DNA from: Setaria digitata
Lineage: Eukaryota; Nematoda; Chromadorea; Rhabditida; Setariidae
NCBI GenBank assembly: GCA_003640385.1
Contig: RCAB01000469.1
Span: forward strand, 1-47,490
Direction: 5' to 3'
DNA: 47,490 bases
Both the position numbers and the translations under genes were made by a program. Below the pieces are notes generated by a model. It was not told the DNA's origin. It worked only from the letters and a program-made list of their open reading frames with translations, and made no database searches. Of the stretch, positions 1 to 15,100 are shown piece after piece; the stretch's first letter is position 1; each line of letters begins with the position of its first letter.

Positions 1-188
1 TAATAAATAATAATAATAAACAATAATAATAAATAATGACAAATGATAGTAATAAATAAATGATTAATAGTAATAACAAATAGTAATAATGAATAATAAT
101 ACTAAATAATAACAATAAACAACAGTAATGAATAATAATAATAATGAAACAGACAGGATTTGCTTTGGGTATTTGTGCTGTGTTGTAG
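1..188. repeat. AAT/TAATAA low-complexity tract in an intron
   Basis: Positions 1 to about 150 are a degenerate trinucleotide tract of AAT/ATA units, occasionally interrupted by CAA or TGA. It lies in the intron before the first exon seen, whose acceptor TTGTAG ends at 188. Nothing else is visible here. Confidence 0.8.
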
Positions 189-3100
189 AATGGTTCGGAA
201 TCATTACCGACAAATGCGCAAATTGTTCTGGATGGAAGGAGAATGTACCTGGATGAGGTGACTCTTCGTAATCAAGGTGTATATCAGTGTCGAGTGCGCA
301 ATAGTGCTGGCGAGAGCACCAAAAACTTCGCATTGACCGTTTTAGGTAGGAAAATGATGAAGAAAATATTTAGCTGATCATTTGATAATGATATGGACAG
401 GAAGATCGATGTTATTTCTAAGCATTGTACCGCTTGTCCTTCTTACAGTTATTCCGGAGCATTTCTGTATCATTCTGGTATTTCTCTTCGAATTTTCAGT
501 TAATACCAAATTTATATTTGTTTAAATTAAGTTCACATCCTGCGCATTGCATTGAATACTTCTACGTTACAGCACCACCACATTTCCGTGACAAGAAGTA
601 TGAAACTAACATTCAAGTAATACTGGGTGCTTCACTCTCGCTAACGTGTTACGTAGATGGTCATCCATTGCCAAGCGTTCGATGGCTTCGTGATGGTCAG
701 AGTCTTCTCGAAGGTCATGCTTCATTCAGTGATCGAAACCAGAAATTAGTTGCACAGCACAATGATTATGCTAACCACAGGTGCTTGCAGATTTACATTT
801 TTTGCATGGAAAAGTAAATATTTGAAAATTTACCATCTCTTAGAAATCTGAACTGAAAACAAGAATAAGGAGCTTGGAATTTCCAGAAGGCTTTGTGGAA
901 GGGAATGGATTTTTGCTAATTCTAATAGCGCAGCATATCAGTGCAGATTGATTCAGACGTTTAAAGGCTTACAAGTTTTAGTCAAAAGATTTACAAGACA
1001 TGAGACAGTGAACAGTGACAGTGCATATCTAATCATTGAGAAAACTATTTCATAATATTTTTTCATTAGGTACACATGCATTGCAAGCAATAAGGCTGGC
1101 AGTATATCGCGTGAATTTCTTGTACAGGTGTGTTTAGATTTTTTGATATTACTCTTAACTTTTTTTGTGGGAAAATTCTATCCTCTATTTAGGCTTATGT
1201 CGTTCTTTGCTTATACAGGTGATAGCTCCCCCGGAAATGGTCGGTGCTAGTGATCCTGGACCGGTTGAAGTTATCGAAGGGAATGCAATAACTCTGGAAT
1301 GCCCTATCTCTATACCAGTTAACATCATCGATATAGAATGGTTTAAAAATGGACGGCTGATAACGGTTTTATTCCTGTTTTCTAGTTATATATTCTAATT
1401 TTTTTTCTGGATAAAAAACTTGAGAATTGCCTTATTTTGATTAGCATTAATCTCTATCATACTTCATATTTGCTTCTGCTATTTCATCCATTAACTATCT
1501 CAAGTACTCTTGTACAATCATTATACAATGAAAACTTCATTACTTCGAAGGTAAATAGACTACACCAGACGAATGATAATTACAAGTAGTTAAGGTGTTT
1601 CATATTCTCACTTTTCCTTTCTCTGGAATAGATTTCGAAGGATGGGAATGAAGCTTCAAAGCAATCTTATGAAAACTTTCATATTCGTTCAGCCGGATGA
1701 CGCAAATGTGCAAATTTCATTAGACAAGACTCGATTAGTAATGGTTAGTGTGGACAGGGATGTAGAAGGGACGTATGCATGCGTAGCCCGAAATTCAGCC
1801 GGACAAGCAACTCGAGAATTCGACGTTACGGTTATTGGTAAGTTTTTGAACTGGACTGTTATTGGACGTTTTGAATGAGCGTCAAAAATCGACAAATTTT
1901 ACAGTTCCGCCGAACATTCTCGGCAAAGCAGTGGAGTATATTTCGGTTGTGGAAGATGAATCGCTGGAACTTGAATGTGACTTCGAAGCAGATCCCATTC
2001 CCAATATACGGTGGACCAAAGACGGTGTCGATGTTGGTGATAATGTACAGGTGAAGCAATCCAACCTCGAGAATCAATTTGAGAATGAAAAGCTTGCATG
2101 AATACAGTTGTATTTGGTGACCTAGGCATCAGTTTTGATAAACTTATCAAAGTCTTCAAAATTTCTAATATCCAACTTGTAGTATCTAACCTTGTTGACC
2201 ATTTCAATAATAGCTTTTAAACGAGAAAAGAACCGTTTTGGTACCATCGGTAAATGCTGCAAGTGCCGGAAGTTATCGTTGTGCAGTTTTTAACAAAGCT
2301 GGTCGTGCGGAAAAGACATTTAATGTGCGTGTCATCCTGAAGCCCGGTATGTCTATTAGAACTTTAGTATGCGTGATCATAAGACGTAATGGGTCTCTTC
2401 AAAAACTAGTAGTTCTATTCGGATTTAATACAGGTGTAGTCTGGTCTCTAAATAACTTTTTTTTTTTAAGTTCTCTTATCAAATATATTTTTACACATTT
2501 TGTTGCAGAACTAGAAGATTCTAGTGTAACAACATTAGTTGAAACACTTGTACATCGACCAGTCAGTTTGGAATGTCCACTGGTGATTGCTTCGGATGCC
2601 GATCTCTCGTGGACCAAAAATGACGTACCTTTGACTTCGGATTATGACGATAATATACAGGTAATTATTATTTAAATTGTGACTCAGATACTGGAAATTT
2701 ACTATGCATAATCGTAAAAAAAATTTTAAAAAAAATGGTGAAAGTGGCAAATGGATTTAGTAATCTTCGATTGGGAAACTAATAGCATTGTACTAGCTTT
2801 TTTTTTCTGTTCTAGTTTTAATTTGCAATTTTCTAATCTTTTTAAGCTAATTGCTTTTAGATTTTAAATGGTGGGCGACAGCTTGTTATTTCTGACGCTC
2901 AGACTAATGATCAAGCGACGTACACTTGCGTGGCACGTAATAAAGCTGGTGAAGCAAGCAAAAATTATAAGTTGTTTGTAATTGGTAAATTAATTTTGCG
3001 GGATTTTATGAAGGTTTTCAATAAATTGGATATATAAAATTTCTATAAATTTTGCATTTAATTTTAGAAATTTCGATTTTGTCCACAGTTTTTCTCGTTG

Positions 3101-6100
3101 TTTTTCTCTTTGACTGCTTTAAAAATTTTGCAGTGCCACCGACGATTGTTAGCACAGGAGGGTCACATAAAGTGATTGAAAATAACTCCTTGGTTTTGCC
3201 ATGTGAATCAGAAGGTCAGCCGTTCCCGACCATCTCTTGGATAAAGGTTTTATTTCATCATTCATTAGGTGTCACGCTTACTCCGAATCTTTGTAAATGA
3301 GCAAAGATGCCATTTTGGTTATTTTATATTTGAGATGAAATATTTCCAGGATGGTAAGTCAGCGCTAGAACTGACTTCAGTGGAAGCACTTTCAGAAGGA
3401 CAACAACTTAAAATTGCACGAGCAGGTGTGGAGCATCGTGGGTCGTACGTTTGTTTAGCGCAGAATAAAGTTGGTCATGCAGAAATTAGTTTTGATGTGG
3501 ATGTCATCAGTAAGTAGAAATTGTCTCATTTCATAATGCCGTCTAGTGAGATGTTTAGCATGCTGAAATTATTTTTCTATTGCAAAAGTTAATAATTCCA
3601 ATTCTTAGCAAAAATATGAAACGGCTTTTTGCTGAAGTTTAAATCTCTCTTTGATTTGAATTCTGACACAGCTCGTCCGACAATAGCCAAAGAAGTGAAG
3701 AAAATAATCGAAGTCATACGGAACGATTCAGTAGTAATCCAGTGTCCAATAATTGATAGAAGATTTTTCGGAGAAGTTACTTGGTGAGTTAAATTCCGTG
3801 ACTAACGTTAACAATCTTATAATTAAGTTATCCAACTGAAATGATTGGCCTTAGAAATCTTGTAATTAGTAAGGCGTTTAAGTAGAAAATTACTAACATG
3901 ATTAAATAATACTGACATTGATTAATGATTATTAATTCCGAGATTATAAGCGTACAAAGGAAAATGGGACTTAGTCGGCTTGACCTTAGAACTTTCACTT
4001 GTGCTTACTGATAGATCTGAAGTGGCCATTGTTGTCTTGGGAATTTCAGGTTGAAAGATTATGAACCAGTGAAAATTGATGGTGGGAAATATGCCATGTC
4101 ACAGCTAAGCCGTAGACTTCATATTAATCGGTAATTTTTGATGTTTTCAGAGGAGCCACTTAATTTTCCGACTACTTCCAATTTACGCCTTCATTAAATT
4201 AAAGGATTTAATAAGGCTGTCGAAGTGATGTTTTGAAACATCATTCCTCAGTTCAATAAATTAATCAAATCGATGTTGATGGAGTTCTGCCATTATCTTA
4301 GTAGGAAATTCGATTCACGGAAGGTTTGTTAACGAAAATGCACCGATCCTTGGGTGATTTGCCTTATATCATCCTTGAATATGCCTTACTTTCAGTGATA
4401 TGTATGATACCTTGTTCTTCTGAAACCCCTATGCTTTCATTATTAAGAGCTGACTTACGGGATGAAGGAAGCTACAGCTGTCGTGTCAGGAATGATGCTG
4501 GTGAATCGAGAGTTGACTATAAACTAAATGTTCTGCTCCCACCCGAGATACTAATTCTAGATAAGGACAAAAATAGGTAAAGCGTTCATATATTCGAAGC
4601 ACTAGAAATGCTTTTTTGCCGCAGGTCGAAGGTTCCTGTAATCGATCTGAAAGCAATTTGAATTATTTCTGCTTTTCTAGTAATGCCAATTAAAGATATT
4701 AAAATTCCTGAAAATATACATCAAATTTATACTCTTGTATGTGTCAGAACCGTAATCGAGAGCAGAGCAGTTACATTAAGCTGTCCGGTAACCGGTAAAC
4801 CTGAACCAATAGTGGAGTGGTTTAAGGATGGAGAACTTCTTACACCGTTAAATATTACGAGAAGAATAGATACAGGACGTTTAGAAGGCAATGATCTGAA
4901 AATCGCACGTGTTAAAGTGAGTTAATTCATTCTGTCATCAATTATTGAGCTTCACTTGTTCTCAATAACGAATAGAGTTGAGAAAGAAGTGAACTGGAGA
5001 TAGCAATCCTGAGAAATCTATGGTCTTGCAGGTGATGAATTCAGGTCGTTACACTTGTGAGGCAAAGAATAGGGCTGGAATGGCAGAACAGGATATTCTT
5101 TTATATGCTATGAGTAAGTCTACTCTTGAATATTCTGCACATTATAATTAAATTCAGATTACCAATAGCAAAGCTAAAATTAATGTTTAGGAGCGATATA
5201 TTTAGAGTCATTTTCAATTTCTAAGAACTTTAAATTTTGGACTTTTCTTTTAATTTCGGGAAAATATCCTCTTTTATCGACTTTTAATCTTTGAAAGTTG
5301 TATCTTCTTCAAAGTATAATTTTATTGCAGCGCCACCAAAAATAGAACGTGAAGGAATACCTGCTGAAATAAGTGGTAAGTCACAAAGTGCCATAACAAT
5401 TAACTGTCCGGCATATGGTCGACCGATGCCTACAGTAACGTGGCAAAAAGCCGGAAGACCCTTTTCTTATGATTCTGATGTTTACTTATCTGCTAATGGA
5501 ATGAAATTGCATTTCTTAAATTTAAAGAAGGTTCGCTTTCGTTAGTAGCAATTAGATTTTTTTAGTGTATAAGGTAATGTGTTTCTACAAGAGAAGCTTC
5601 AGGAAAAGATAAATTAATCATTCTTTTATCTAAATATCAGGCAGCGAAAAGCATTTCTCAGCAATACTTATTCTTTAGAGGTAATTGCCTAGCAAAGTAA
5701 GGTATGCCATATGATGCAATACAGTCGTAGTTCCAACTGACCATGCTTCTTCAACCAGCACTTTGGGCAGCAAATTGATTTAAAAATCTTCAATTTAGTA
5801 ATTGGCTTTCTAGAACGATGTTGATCGTTACACTTGTATTGCTCGAAATCCAGCTGGCGAAGAAAAACGTGATTTTACTGTGAAATTATTAGGTATCAAG
5901 CTGTCCTTACATATGACAAGTAGATTCTTTTACAGATGTGAGAAGGTGCTGTCGTCTTTTATGAGTTAAAAGTGTCTCTTGTATCATTTGTGATGATTTA
6001 TTAGTTTTGATATTTATTTCAGCTTTTTTAAAATAACTCTGTCGTCTTCACTTGACACTTCTGTGGCTAGCTGACATGACATTCAAAATTTAGAAGCTCC

Positions 6101-9100
6101 AACGATCGAAGGGCCTAATATCTTGCATCGCGTGCAAGTGAACGTAGGCCGAACGGCAGTTATTAATTGTCCAGCATTTGGTAGTCCCGAACCGTCTATT
6201 TCTTGGCTCAAAAATGGACAACCGATGGTAACCGATAGTCGTCATGCTATTTTGAATGGTGGACGACAACTTGAAATTAGTAATACTTCTGTAAATGATG
6301 ACGCAAGGTTGTAATTAAACTTTCCAGCAGCACTAAATTTTGATGAGAAATCGTCTCCTAATTACTTTAATGTTCGTCTAAAGCTGCTAAAAACTCTCGC
6401 AATGTAGATTGCTGATGAGAAAACGTCTGCATAATACTTGTCTAAAGCCTGCTAAAAAGCATATTTTATACATTATAAAAACGACTATAATAATTAAATG
6501 AGTAATAATTCCTTTTGCCTAAACTTATTGCGTTCTTTAACTCTGTGATTTAGCGAAAAATTTTATTAACTTCTCTTCAGATATACATGTATAGCTACAA
6601 ATGACATTGGTTTAGCTGATTTGGAAACTTATCTTCAAGTAATCGGTAAGCTCATCTCCCATATATATAATTTTTAATTTTATATAAATTAGATTAATTT
6701 TTTTTTTCAATTTAAAAGTGCTGTCTTCATATCCAGTATTTTGTATTTTGAAAGTTTTATTGAGTGTCAAAATTAGAATAGCTTTGAAAAGTGAAGATGA
6801 CATTTTTGCGTTTAGGAGGTCCGCTGATAGCTGGTGATAAGCAGGAAATAACTGAAGTGTTTGTGAATGAACCAAAAGATTTGCTCTGTGATGTTTCGGG
6901 AACTGAACCAATTGATATTGAATGGTTACGTGACGGTAAAACTATCGATTTTGTTGGAGATTCACGTTTTGGAACGAGTTATCTTCAGGTTTATTTTTGC
7001 TTATTAGTTTTCCTTATCATAGGAATTGATTCAATGCTCTATGCAAAGTTTTTGGAAGAATTTCTTGAAAAATGCGGAGAAAATCACTTTCCCCAGGTTT
7101 CCTCCCGTGGCCGAGTTCTGCATATTCTATCAGCACAAATCCTTGATGCTGCGCGGTACACATGCATTGCACGGAATACTGCAGGAGAAGCTAAAAAAGT
7201 GTACGATCTGTATGTGTTAGGTATGTTTTCATGAATTCTGGACTCTTAAAATTTGGCAGATGTAAGGAAAGAGTAGCTAGGTGTGACTTGATTTTTTCTT
7301 TGTCTTATATTCAATTGATCCTTAAATTTTTTTTGGTTTAATATGGACATATTACTATATCAAAATTTCTTCACTGTGTATTGCAGTTTACTTCAACTTT
7401 GGAATTTCAGTCCCACCAACTATTAGCGAATCCTCATCCTCACCACCGTTACAAACAATAGTTCCCGGGACTGGCTTCAGTGTAGAGTGTGTTGTTCAAG
7501 CTGCTGTTCCGGATGCACAGGTTTGCTGCTTCTTTTTAGAAATTGTCGAATAGAGTGGTATTAGTGTTGGAAGTTATGAATTTATGCTCATACAGTTTCC
7601 TCTCTCGAAAGACACCCAAATAGCAGTGCTGATAAAATATGCCAATTTCGCTTTGGGATTCTCAGATGCTGTTATGCGATTTGAACTGTTTCAAGTTCAA
7701 CAAGATTCCTTTTTGTACTATTTTATATTAGCAAATTCGTTTACTAAATTTAAGATTTTATGGACTAGAAATAATCGTCCAATTGGACCAGATGAAGACT
7801 TAACTTTCCTGAACAGTAATCAAACACTATGGGTAAACGTAGCACGTGAAGGTTTGGATGGGCGTTATACCTGCACTGCGACAAATAAAATTGGCCGAGC
7901 AAGTCGTGATTTTATCATCAAACTTACCGGTATTTTTTTGTGGAAAATAGTTATTGAACTAGTTTGAAATTATAACTGTATGTGGAATTATTTACTTTAG
8001 ATTTTGATTTTAACCTGACTGTAGTATATGAAGGAAAATTTCAATATTTTGGAAAACCAAAGATTTTTTTCTATTTAATTTAAACTTAAATTTTTTTTCA
8101 CTTACATTACGCTAATGCTTAAAGCAAAACGAAATAGGTTAATACTTTCAAGAAAAATTTTATTTTCTAACTAATCTAATCTCAATCTCCCCTAAATACT
8201 TATTTTGTTGAATTTAGCTCCACCTGTACTTGATCGCGATGTCCACGAAATGAATGCAGTAGTCGGCGATTTTGTTATTCTGAGTTGTGAAGTACTTAGT
8301 AGTACTGGAAAATTGGTTGTGAAATGGATGATAGATGGACGAGATGTGGAAAATGGTCAAGTTAATTCAAATATTCTAGTATGTTTTCACAAATTGAACG
8401 CAATAACTAATATTTGGAGTGAGACTTCTTCTTAAAGTCGGAAGATAATAGTAAAGGCTTTCACAAAATTTAGATTTATTTCCAGGTAAAAAATTAGAAA
8501 TTATCATTGGCAAATTTTTTCTTAATTACAGACATATTCAAAAAAAATGCTTGATAAGCTTCGGCTATTTGCCGTCAAAACTGAGTCACACATTGCTCGA
8601 GCAGTCACAAAGGGAAAATTTTCCTCCTATTGATGTCACTGAAAATGTTTATTTCAAAGCGAAATTGCCCGTCTAAAAATTAAATTCATTTTATTACAAA
8701 GAAAAAAACATTATCAGGTGGCTGGTCGACGAGTTGAAATTCGAAACGTACGTCTAAGTGATTCAGGTAGCTATGTTTGCGTGGTTCAGAATGAGGCGGG
8801 CGAAGCAAGGAAAACGTATGAACTCACTGTTTTTGGTAAGCAATTATTTTAATGTAAGATTTCTTTTTATTTTTTTCTGACAGTTAATGATGATAACTTT
8901 AATGTATCAAACATTTAATCGACTAATGATGGATGAATGACTGTTTGACTCACAGTGAATTATAAGCATGGCTAGAATTCGTTAATTATTATAAAGCTAT
9001 CATTTATAATAAGTTGATAATCTCCGAATGTGAAAAGGTGTTAAGGTTTAAAGCATATAAAAAGCATTGAAAAATCCCTTGGTTGTTTAGAACAACTCTC

Positions 9101-12100
9101 GAACCAATAATTCCAGGAACAGTTTTATCTTTATTAATCTTAATTATATCATAACTTTAAATATTTCGGATTTTTGATGTAACTAAAAGTAACTGATGGG
9201 TATGTCATCATGATAGTATAACTACACTTGTCGGCAATTCATCGCAGAAAGTTAATAGTTACAAGCCATTATACAGTGTAAATTAGCCAAAAGTTTTTTA
9301 TTATTTTAAAATCTTTTTCAAGTTTTCACTTCTTTCAGAGCGGCCTCGTTTTCTGGATATGACAAATTTGAATCCATCAATCATTGTTGGCAGACCGTTA
9401 TTACTAGACTGCTCCGTAACCGGCACACCGAGACCAATAGTTATTTGGACAAAGGTTAGCCTTCAAGGAATTTGTCCTTCCAGTTTTCAGAAGTTTTGGA
9501 TGAAAATTTCACCTCTTTTGATTTCAGTAACCCTCGATAAAAGTGCTACTTTGAAACGCTTTAGATTTTTTTGCGCCTGTTCAAACTGTAGTATAGATTT
9601 ATAATTAGAGGCATGAGGAATAGCGCTTCTTTCATTTTATCTTTCCGTATTGTTTTAACCTAGATATCGTCGGAACATTACTTGTAAAAAAATTATTATT
9701 AATAATAGGAAAATATATTGACATATCTATCAACATAAGGAATCAGAGTTAAAATTAAAATTTGATTTACAATGAAAAATCAATTTTCACCATCATCGCC
9801 ATCACCACAGCAATTTTAAAATATAAGGCAGCAAACAGAAAGTAGCAGTGAAAATAGCAATAAATAAAGTGTTGGTTGCAAGGAAAGACCGCGACAAACA
9901 CCATACCGATTGCATTTTTTGCCTCCGGCACATTCCAAGCCTACACGCCAAATAGGCCTATTATGAGCTGATGCCAAATTAAATCGCCGATAAGCATTTT
10001 GACAACGTCGCGATGTTGGTTTCTGTAACAGCATCCTTTAAATTTGAATTTTTCATTTATACATCTTTCATATCCCATTGAAAAAATTTCCACTAATCGA
10101 AATTATAGTTTGGAAATCAAATAGCTTCCAGCTAGTTTGTATCAGTCCTTATCTTTTTTTTTTTCTTTAATATCTCATAGATGCAAATAACCTGACTTTA
10201 GCATGGTAGTTTTAAATTCCAATTTAATTTGCACGAATTTGGTTAATATAAGAAATAATATTAGCTTTTCGTTCTCATAAAATCTTTCAGAAATGAATTG
10301 TTAATTCTTTCATTAGCATTTATTTAATGATATCGAGAGTATCAACAGTGAGCCAATGTGATGTCCGATGAGTCTTATAGTTTTACAGACAAAAGAAAAA
10401 TATTTGTATTTTTGGATGAGTTTGAGAAAGAAGTATTCCCGGCTGAATTATTGAAAGTACATCCATCATATATTTCTGTTCCCATGAGAAACTTAGAGCG
10501 GACGTTTATCTGTGTAATTGAGATATAAACGTGATGTGCTGCAAGGCTCAATTCCTCAGTGCCATGGAAAAAAACAGTTAATTTGGTGAGAAATACATTG
10601 TTTATGTTTAGCTTCACTTAAAGGTCTCTTTTGAATTGAAGCTCAAATTTAAATTTTATCATGTCAAGTTGAAAGCGCTGAAAACTGAGGTAATTCCAAT
10701 TGTTATAAACCTTCAAGTCTTTAATGAAGCAGAATTATTTAAATTTTTTTTTTTTTAATGATGAAAAGAATTATTAGAGATTAGTAGCAAAATTATGTTA
10801 AATTAAATTACTCAAGTGAATTGAGATAGCTATACTTACCACATTAAAGTCATAACAGCAAAGTTGACAACGATCATCAGAGGCGAATCCTGTGTCGGGG
10901 TCAATCAAAGGGCAATCGCAAACCATCAGATGGGGGCTGATGCGAGCACATGGATTTTCGCAAATATCATCCACGCATATTTTCTCCATCCTGAAACTTC
11001 ACGAAACTTGAAGTCTAGGCTTGAATTATTGCTTGCTTATTAAAATGAGTATCATTACTTAGGTCGACAAGAGTGTTGGGAATAAATTTAAGAAAATTCA
11101 TCTGGATGGAACATTACAGCATGTATTTCTGGAGTTAAGAATTCTAATCATTTATTTATTTTACTGAATTTTTTATTACCGAAATTTCTCTCAGATCTAT
11201 TGACGTAACGGTTTTACTTTATTCGAAAAGAAATTGAAATGTTCATGCTTAAGATGACTTCGGCTAGATTACTTAAAGAATTTAAATTTATCTTTTTGAA
11301 ATTTCTACCCCTTTTTTGTTTAATTTACACTTTTGCTAAATTGTTTTTGTTATTAAAAATCTCTGGAAAGTATGAGTGATAAGCTTACTTTCGATCGCAG
11401 TACTGGCCAGGTTTTTTATCATGACATACACTGTTTGAGCACTTGCCTTGAAGGCACAACCGAGCCGGATCCGTATCGTCACACGCCAGACCTTCTAACT
11501 CAGCTCCATTCTGACGGCAGAGCGCACACGCTTCACGTTCCCATCTTTCTCCGTTATCCCTTTAAATTCACAGAAAAATTTAATTTAATTTTCCAATCTT
11601 TCCTTATTCTTAGTAGTGCAGTGGAAAGAGAACAGTTTGCACAGATGGATCAAAATAACACTGAATTTGCATAAACATGTTTAAGATTTCAGTTTTCTCT
11701 GCGATTTTCTATAGAATTGAAATTAAATGTTCCCCACTGCGCAGTAGTGTTATTCATGAAATCTTGCACATTCTAACGAGTCTTTCTTTTACCACGCCGG
11801 TATTTTCCTTCTTAATGACAAGTCAACAGGTGGTCAGGAAGCCATTTTTTGGATAAATGCTTCACTGTAAGGACAGCCGAAAAAAAATTCTCTAAATTTT
11901 GGTTTAAAAAAAAGTGGAACTAGCAGGACGACCCCCCTCTTTAAGACATCAAACGATATTTGCCTATGGTAAATGATCGTCGGCATCTTACTATCAACGA
12001 TGATAACAGCTAAAATTATACCTTAGTAAATTCATAATATCCTAGTTAGTCTTTCTAATCAGATGCTTTTTTTAGTCGCGGTAACAATGCAAAGGGGTTA

Positions 12101-15100
12101 ACAGAAGAACGTAAAAAATTTTTTGACTTAATTTACATAGTAAAACTTTATCCCTTTGCGATGAAATAAGCACTCCGTTAGAAATCCCAGCCATTTGCTG
12201 TACATACAAGCCAAGAAGAACTTGCTCAATCTTTTTTTTTTTGAGGAATTTATTCTATATAAATGAGCTGTCTGTTCAAGGAAATTAATTGAAATTAATA
12301 ATTTCTTATGGAGAATTCCGAAAAGCAGCTTATAACTAGGTAATCAAGGAATTGTAATTTATTATAAGAGGTTTTATGGAAATTAAAACAGACAGCAAGT
12401 TTAAATTTACAGTTTGCAGTATGATGATATAATTATTATTCGTTAAGAGAGAGGTTCATGATAAGTTTCGAGTATTTTTTCCAAGCACCATACTTAATAA
12501 TTAATTATTTAGTGTTACGACATTTAAATACATGCTTGGCAGTAGTAAAAGATCGATAAAATGTGACACATCCACTTTCCACACTCATTTCCCCTTTTAA
12601 AATGTTTTTTTTTTTTTCATCAAAAAATTCGAAAAACTTCTGAAAAGTAACCAATTAGTTCACCTAAGTATATCATACTGATGCGCTGGTAAGCATCGAG
12701 AGTGTGAATTGCCACAACACAGGTAACAGTAATTGTCCTCTTCCACATCACATTCACATTGTTTCATGCCACGTGTTGAACACACTGATACACAGCTGAA
12801 ATGAGAATTTGTGCTTTAAATTAACCTTTTGTTACTACAGTTTGTTTAATTGTCAAAGCTATTTCAGCACTCTCATTGTCTGTCAGATCTTTAACTGTTA
12901 GGTGAGATTTTTGAAATATGCTGATTGAAATTTTGCTTTATATCAAAGATCTTAAATGATGAAAAAATTTGTAATTCGAAAAAAAAAATTTTTCATTTTT
13001 TCCCTTAGAATGTATAAAATTTTATGGGAAGTAAGGGTAATGAGTAGGTGTTATTTAAAGAAAAAGAAGAATGATAAGTAAATGGGATGGATGATGAATG
13101 AATGACAGAATGATGTTCTTTTAACCAGTTCATCATACTTTCTAGCCTTTTCAGGAATTCAATGGCTAAAAGTGTATAACAAAGTTGAGACTTCTGTTTG
13201 ATTTGAAATGAAAATGTAATAAGTTGCATGGATAAAAATCGGTTAGAATATTAAAGATCGGTGTATTTACTGGCTGCTTTATCATTACTTTTCTTTTAGA
13301 TTATTCTTCCTAGAATAAGGAAAAAGTTTCTATGATTCCTTAAGTTTTTCCCTTCAAAAAAAAAAAAAAAAATCGGCGAACTTTATTGAGCAATTTAACT
13401 CAGTTTGCATTTTAAATGTTATTTGTTTTTTAAATTTGATTATAAAAGGAAGAATTCTTCAGGGAAATTTACCCATAGAACATAAATATATGTCTCTTCT
13501 CATTGAATGCATAATGAATTGGTCGGCTATTCCTTTTTGCTTCATTAATAAAAAAGAAATTATCTTCATTTTAATGGTTAATTTTGAATAAAAAGGCTTA
13601 AGGAAATCCATGTAAAAAAAATTCGCTTTTTACAAATTTAACGGCGAATTTCATTTTTTTTTTATTCTTTTTCTATGAATTAATCAAAGATATTGGAAGT
13701 CTTTCCATTTCCATGTTGTTATTATGAGGAAATAAAAAAAAAAAAGTGAATATGGTGCTGTACAAAATAACGCTCAAAGCGCTTAATGAAACTTAGACAG
13801 ACAGTAAATAAGACGAATAAGACGTAAATGCATATTATAAATGAAACCAAATGTAATTAGTGTAGATGCATGGAATCTTATTACTGAAAAATAATTTGCT
13901 AATGTCTAAAAAATTTCTTATTTCACTTTTAAGTTACCAGTGATACTTGTAGTATCGGAAATGAAAAATTCATCTTAAATCTTCCTATAGCATCACGTTG
14001 TGGTTTCATTTATAATCTACATAGGTTAAAATTCTTCCGAGTTTCTTTTTTTTTTTTTTTGAAAAAGCACCAAGTTTGATATCTATCCTTTTTTCTTATT
14101 CGTGCGGTTTCTTTTTTTTGTTCCTTTTTCATTCAACTAAAATTTCTCATTCTAAAGGATCTTTGAAAAATTTCTGATAAACAGTAATCCGATTTTCCTG
14201 GTAGCCTTATTTGTGAATTTTAAATTTATTACTGCATCGCTCACGATAGATCATAATTTACCTTGAATTTCGACAAATCCGTGCATCACTAGCCGAACAG
14301 ATTGCATTTTCAACAGTGCATGCAGATGATGGATTTGAAGCTTCTGTAGACCAGTTGTGATGGATTGCAGATAGAAGAAGGAGGACCATAAGAGTAGATA
14401 GTGAGGATATATAGTAGCTAAGAAGCATCAGATGCTACCACCTTGATGCACTTTTTTACCGCATTTCACTTCCAGGTTCTTCGTTCTTGTTTACGATTGC
14501 AATAATTCATTCATATATCCGTTATTAAATAATTGTCATATCATTTACTTGGCCTGAAAGACATTTTAATTTGTATTACTATTATTGTTAGAGTTGAAAA
14601 TAAGAAATCGATTGAACTATGATTTATCAAAAATCTAATTGACAACAGCGCTGAGTAGTAATAATTACTAAATTGTTAATAAATACTTTCAAGGTGATTA
14701 GTTATGCTTATGATGATATTTGTAAATTATTATTTGAAAAAAAGCCAGGTATCCACATTTATAAATTTAGATAAACTTCTAAAGTCTTGGCAACGTGGGA
14801 AATAAATTCTTTTATGAGGTCGGAAGAAAAGAAAAAGAACGAAATGCTTTTTGAAGTGTGAAAATTAGCTGAAATTTGAGATAGGCTTAATGCCACGTAA
14901 AATTTGTTATCTGAAACTGAGCTAAGAAGCATAAAATTGAAGTAGAAAAAAGAAATGGGCAAATTGCACCGATGGCTTTTGGAGTAAGATGGGGTATAGT
15001 CGATGTGATAAACATGCAAAAAATTGAAATTTGAATTTCGTGAAATGGTTCTTGTTCCTGTCATATGCAGTGAGCAGTTTAAACAGTGTGAAACATAAGA

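Noticed and set aside
425..572. Open frame upstream of and continuous with the Ig2 first exon
   Set aside because: It precedes a clear acceptor (TTACAG at 572) that restores the phase-1 join from Ig1; the extra residues fit no Ig strand.
4683..4747. In-frame ATG and open frame before Ig8
   Set aside because: Splicing to the acceptor at 4747 keeps phase 2 from the previous exon; starting earlier breaks phase or meets a stop.
11372..11674. 100-codon plus-strand open frame
   Set aside because: It is the antisense shadow of exon 3 of the nested cysteine-rich gene, whose minus-strand reading has the Cys pattern and splice sites.
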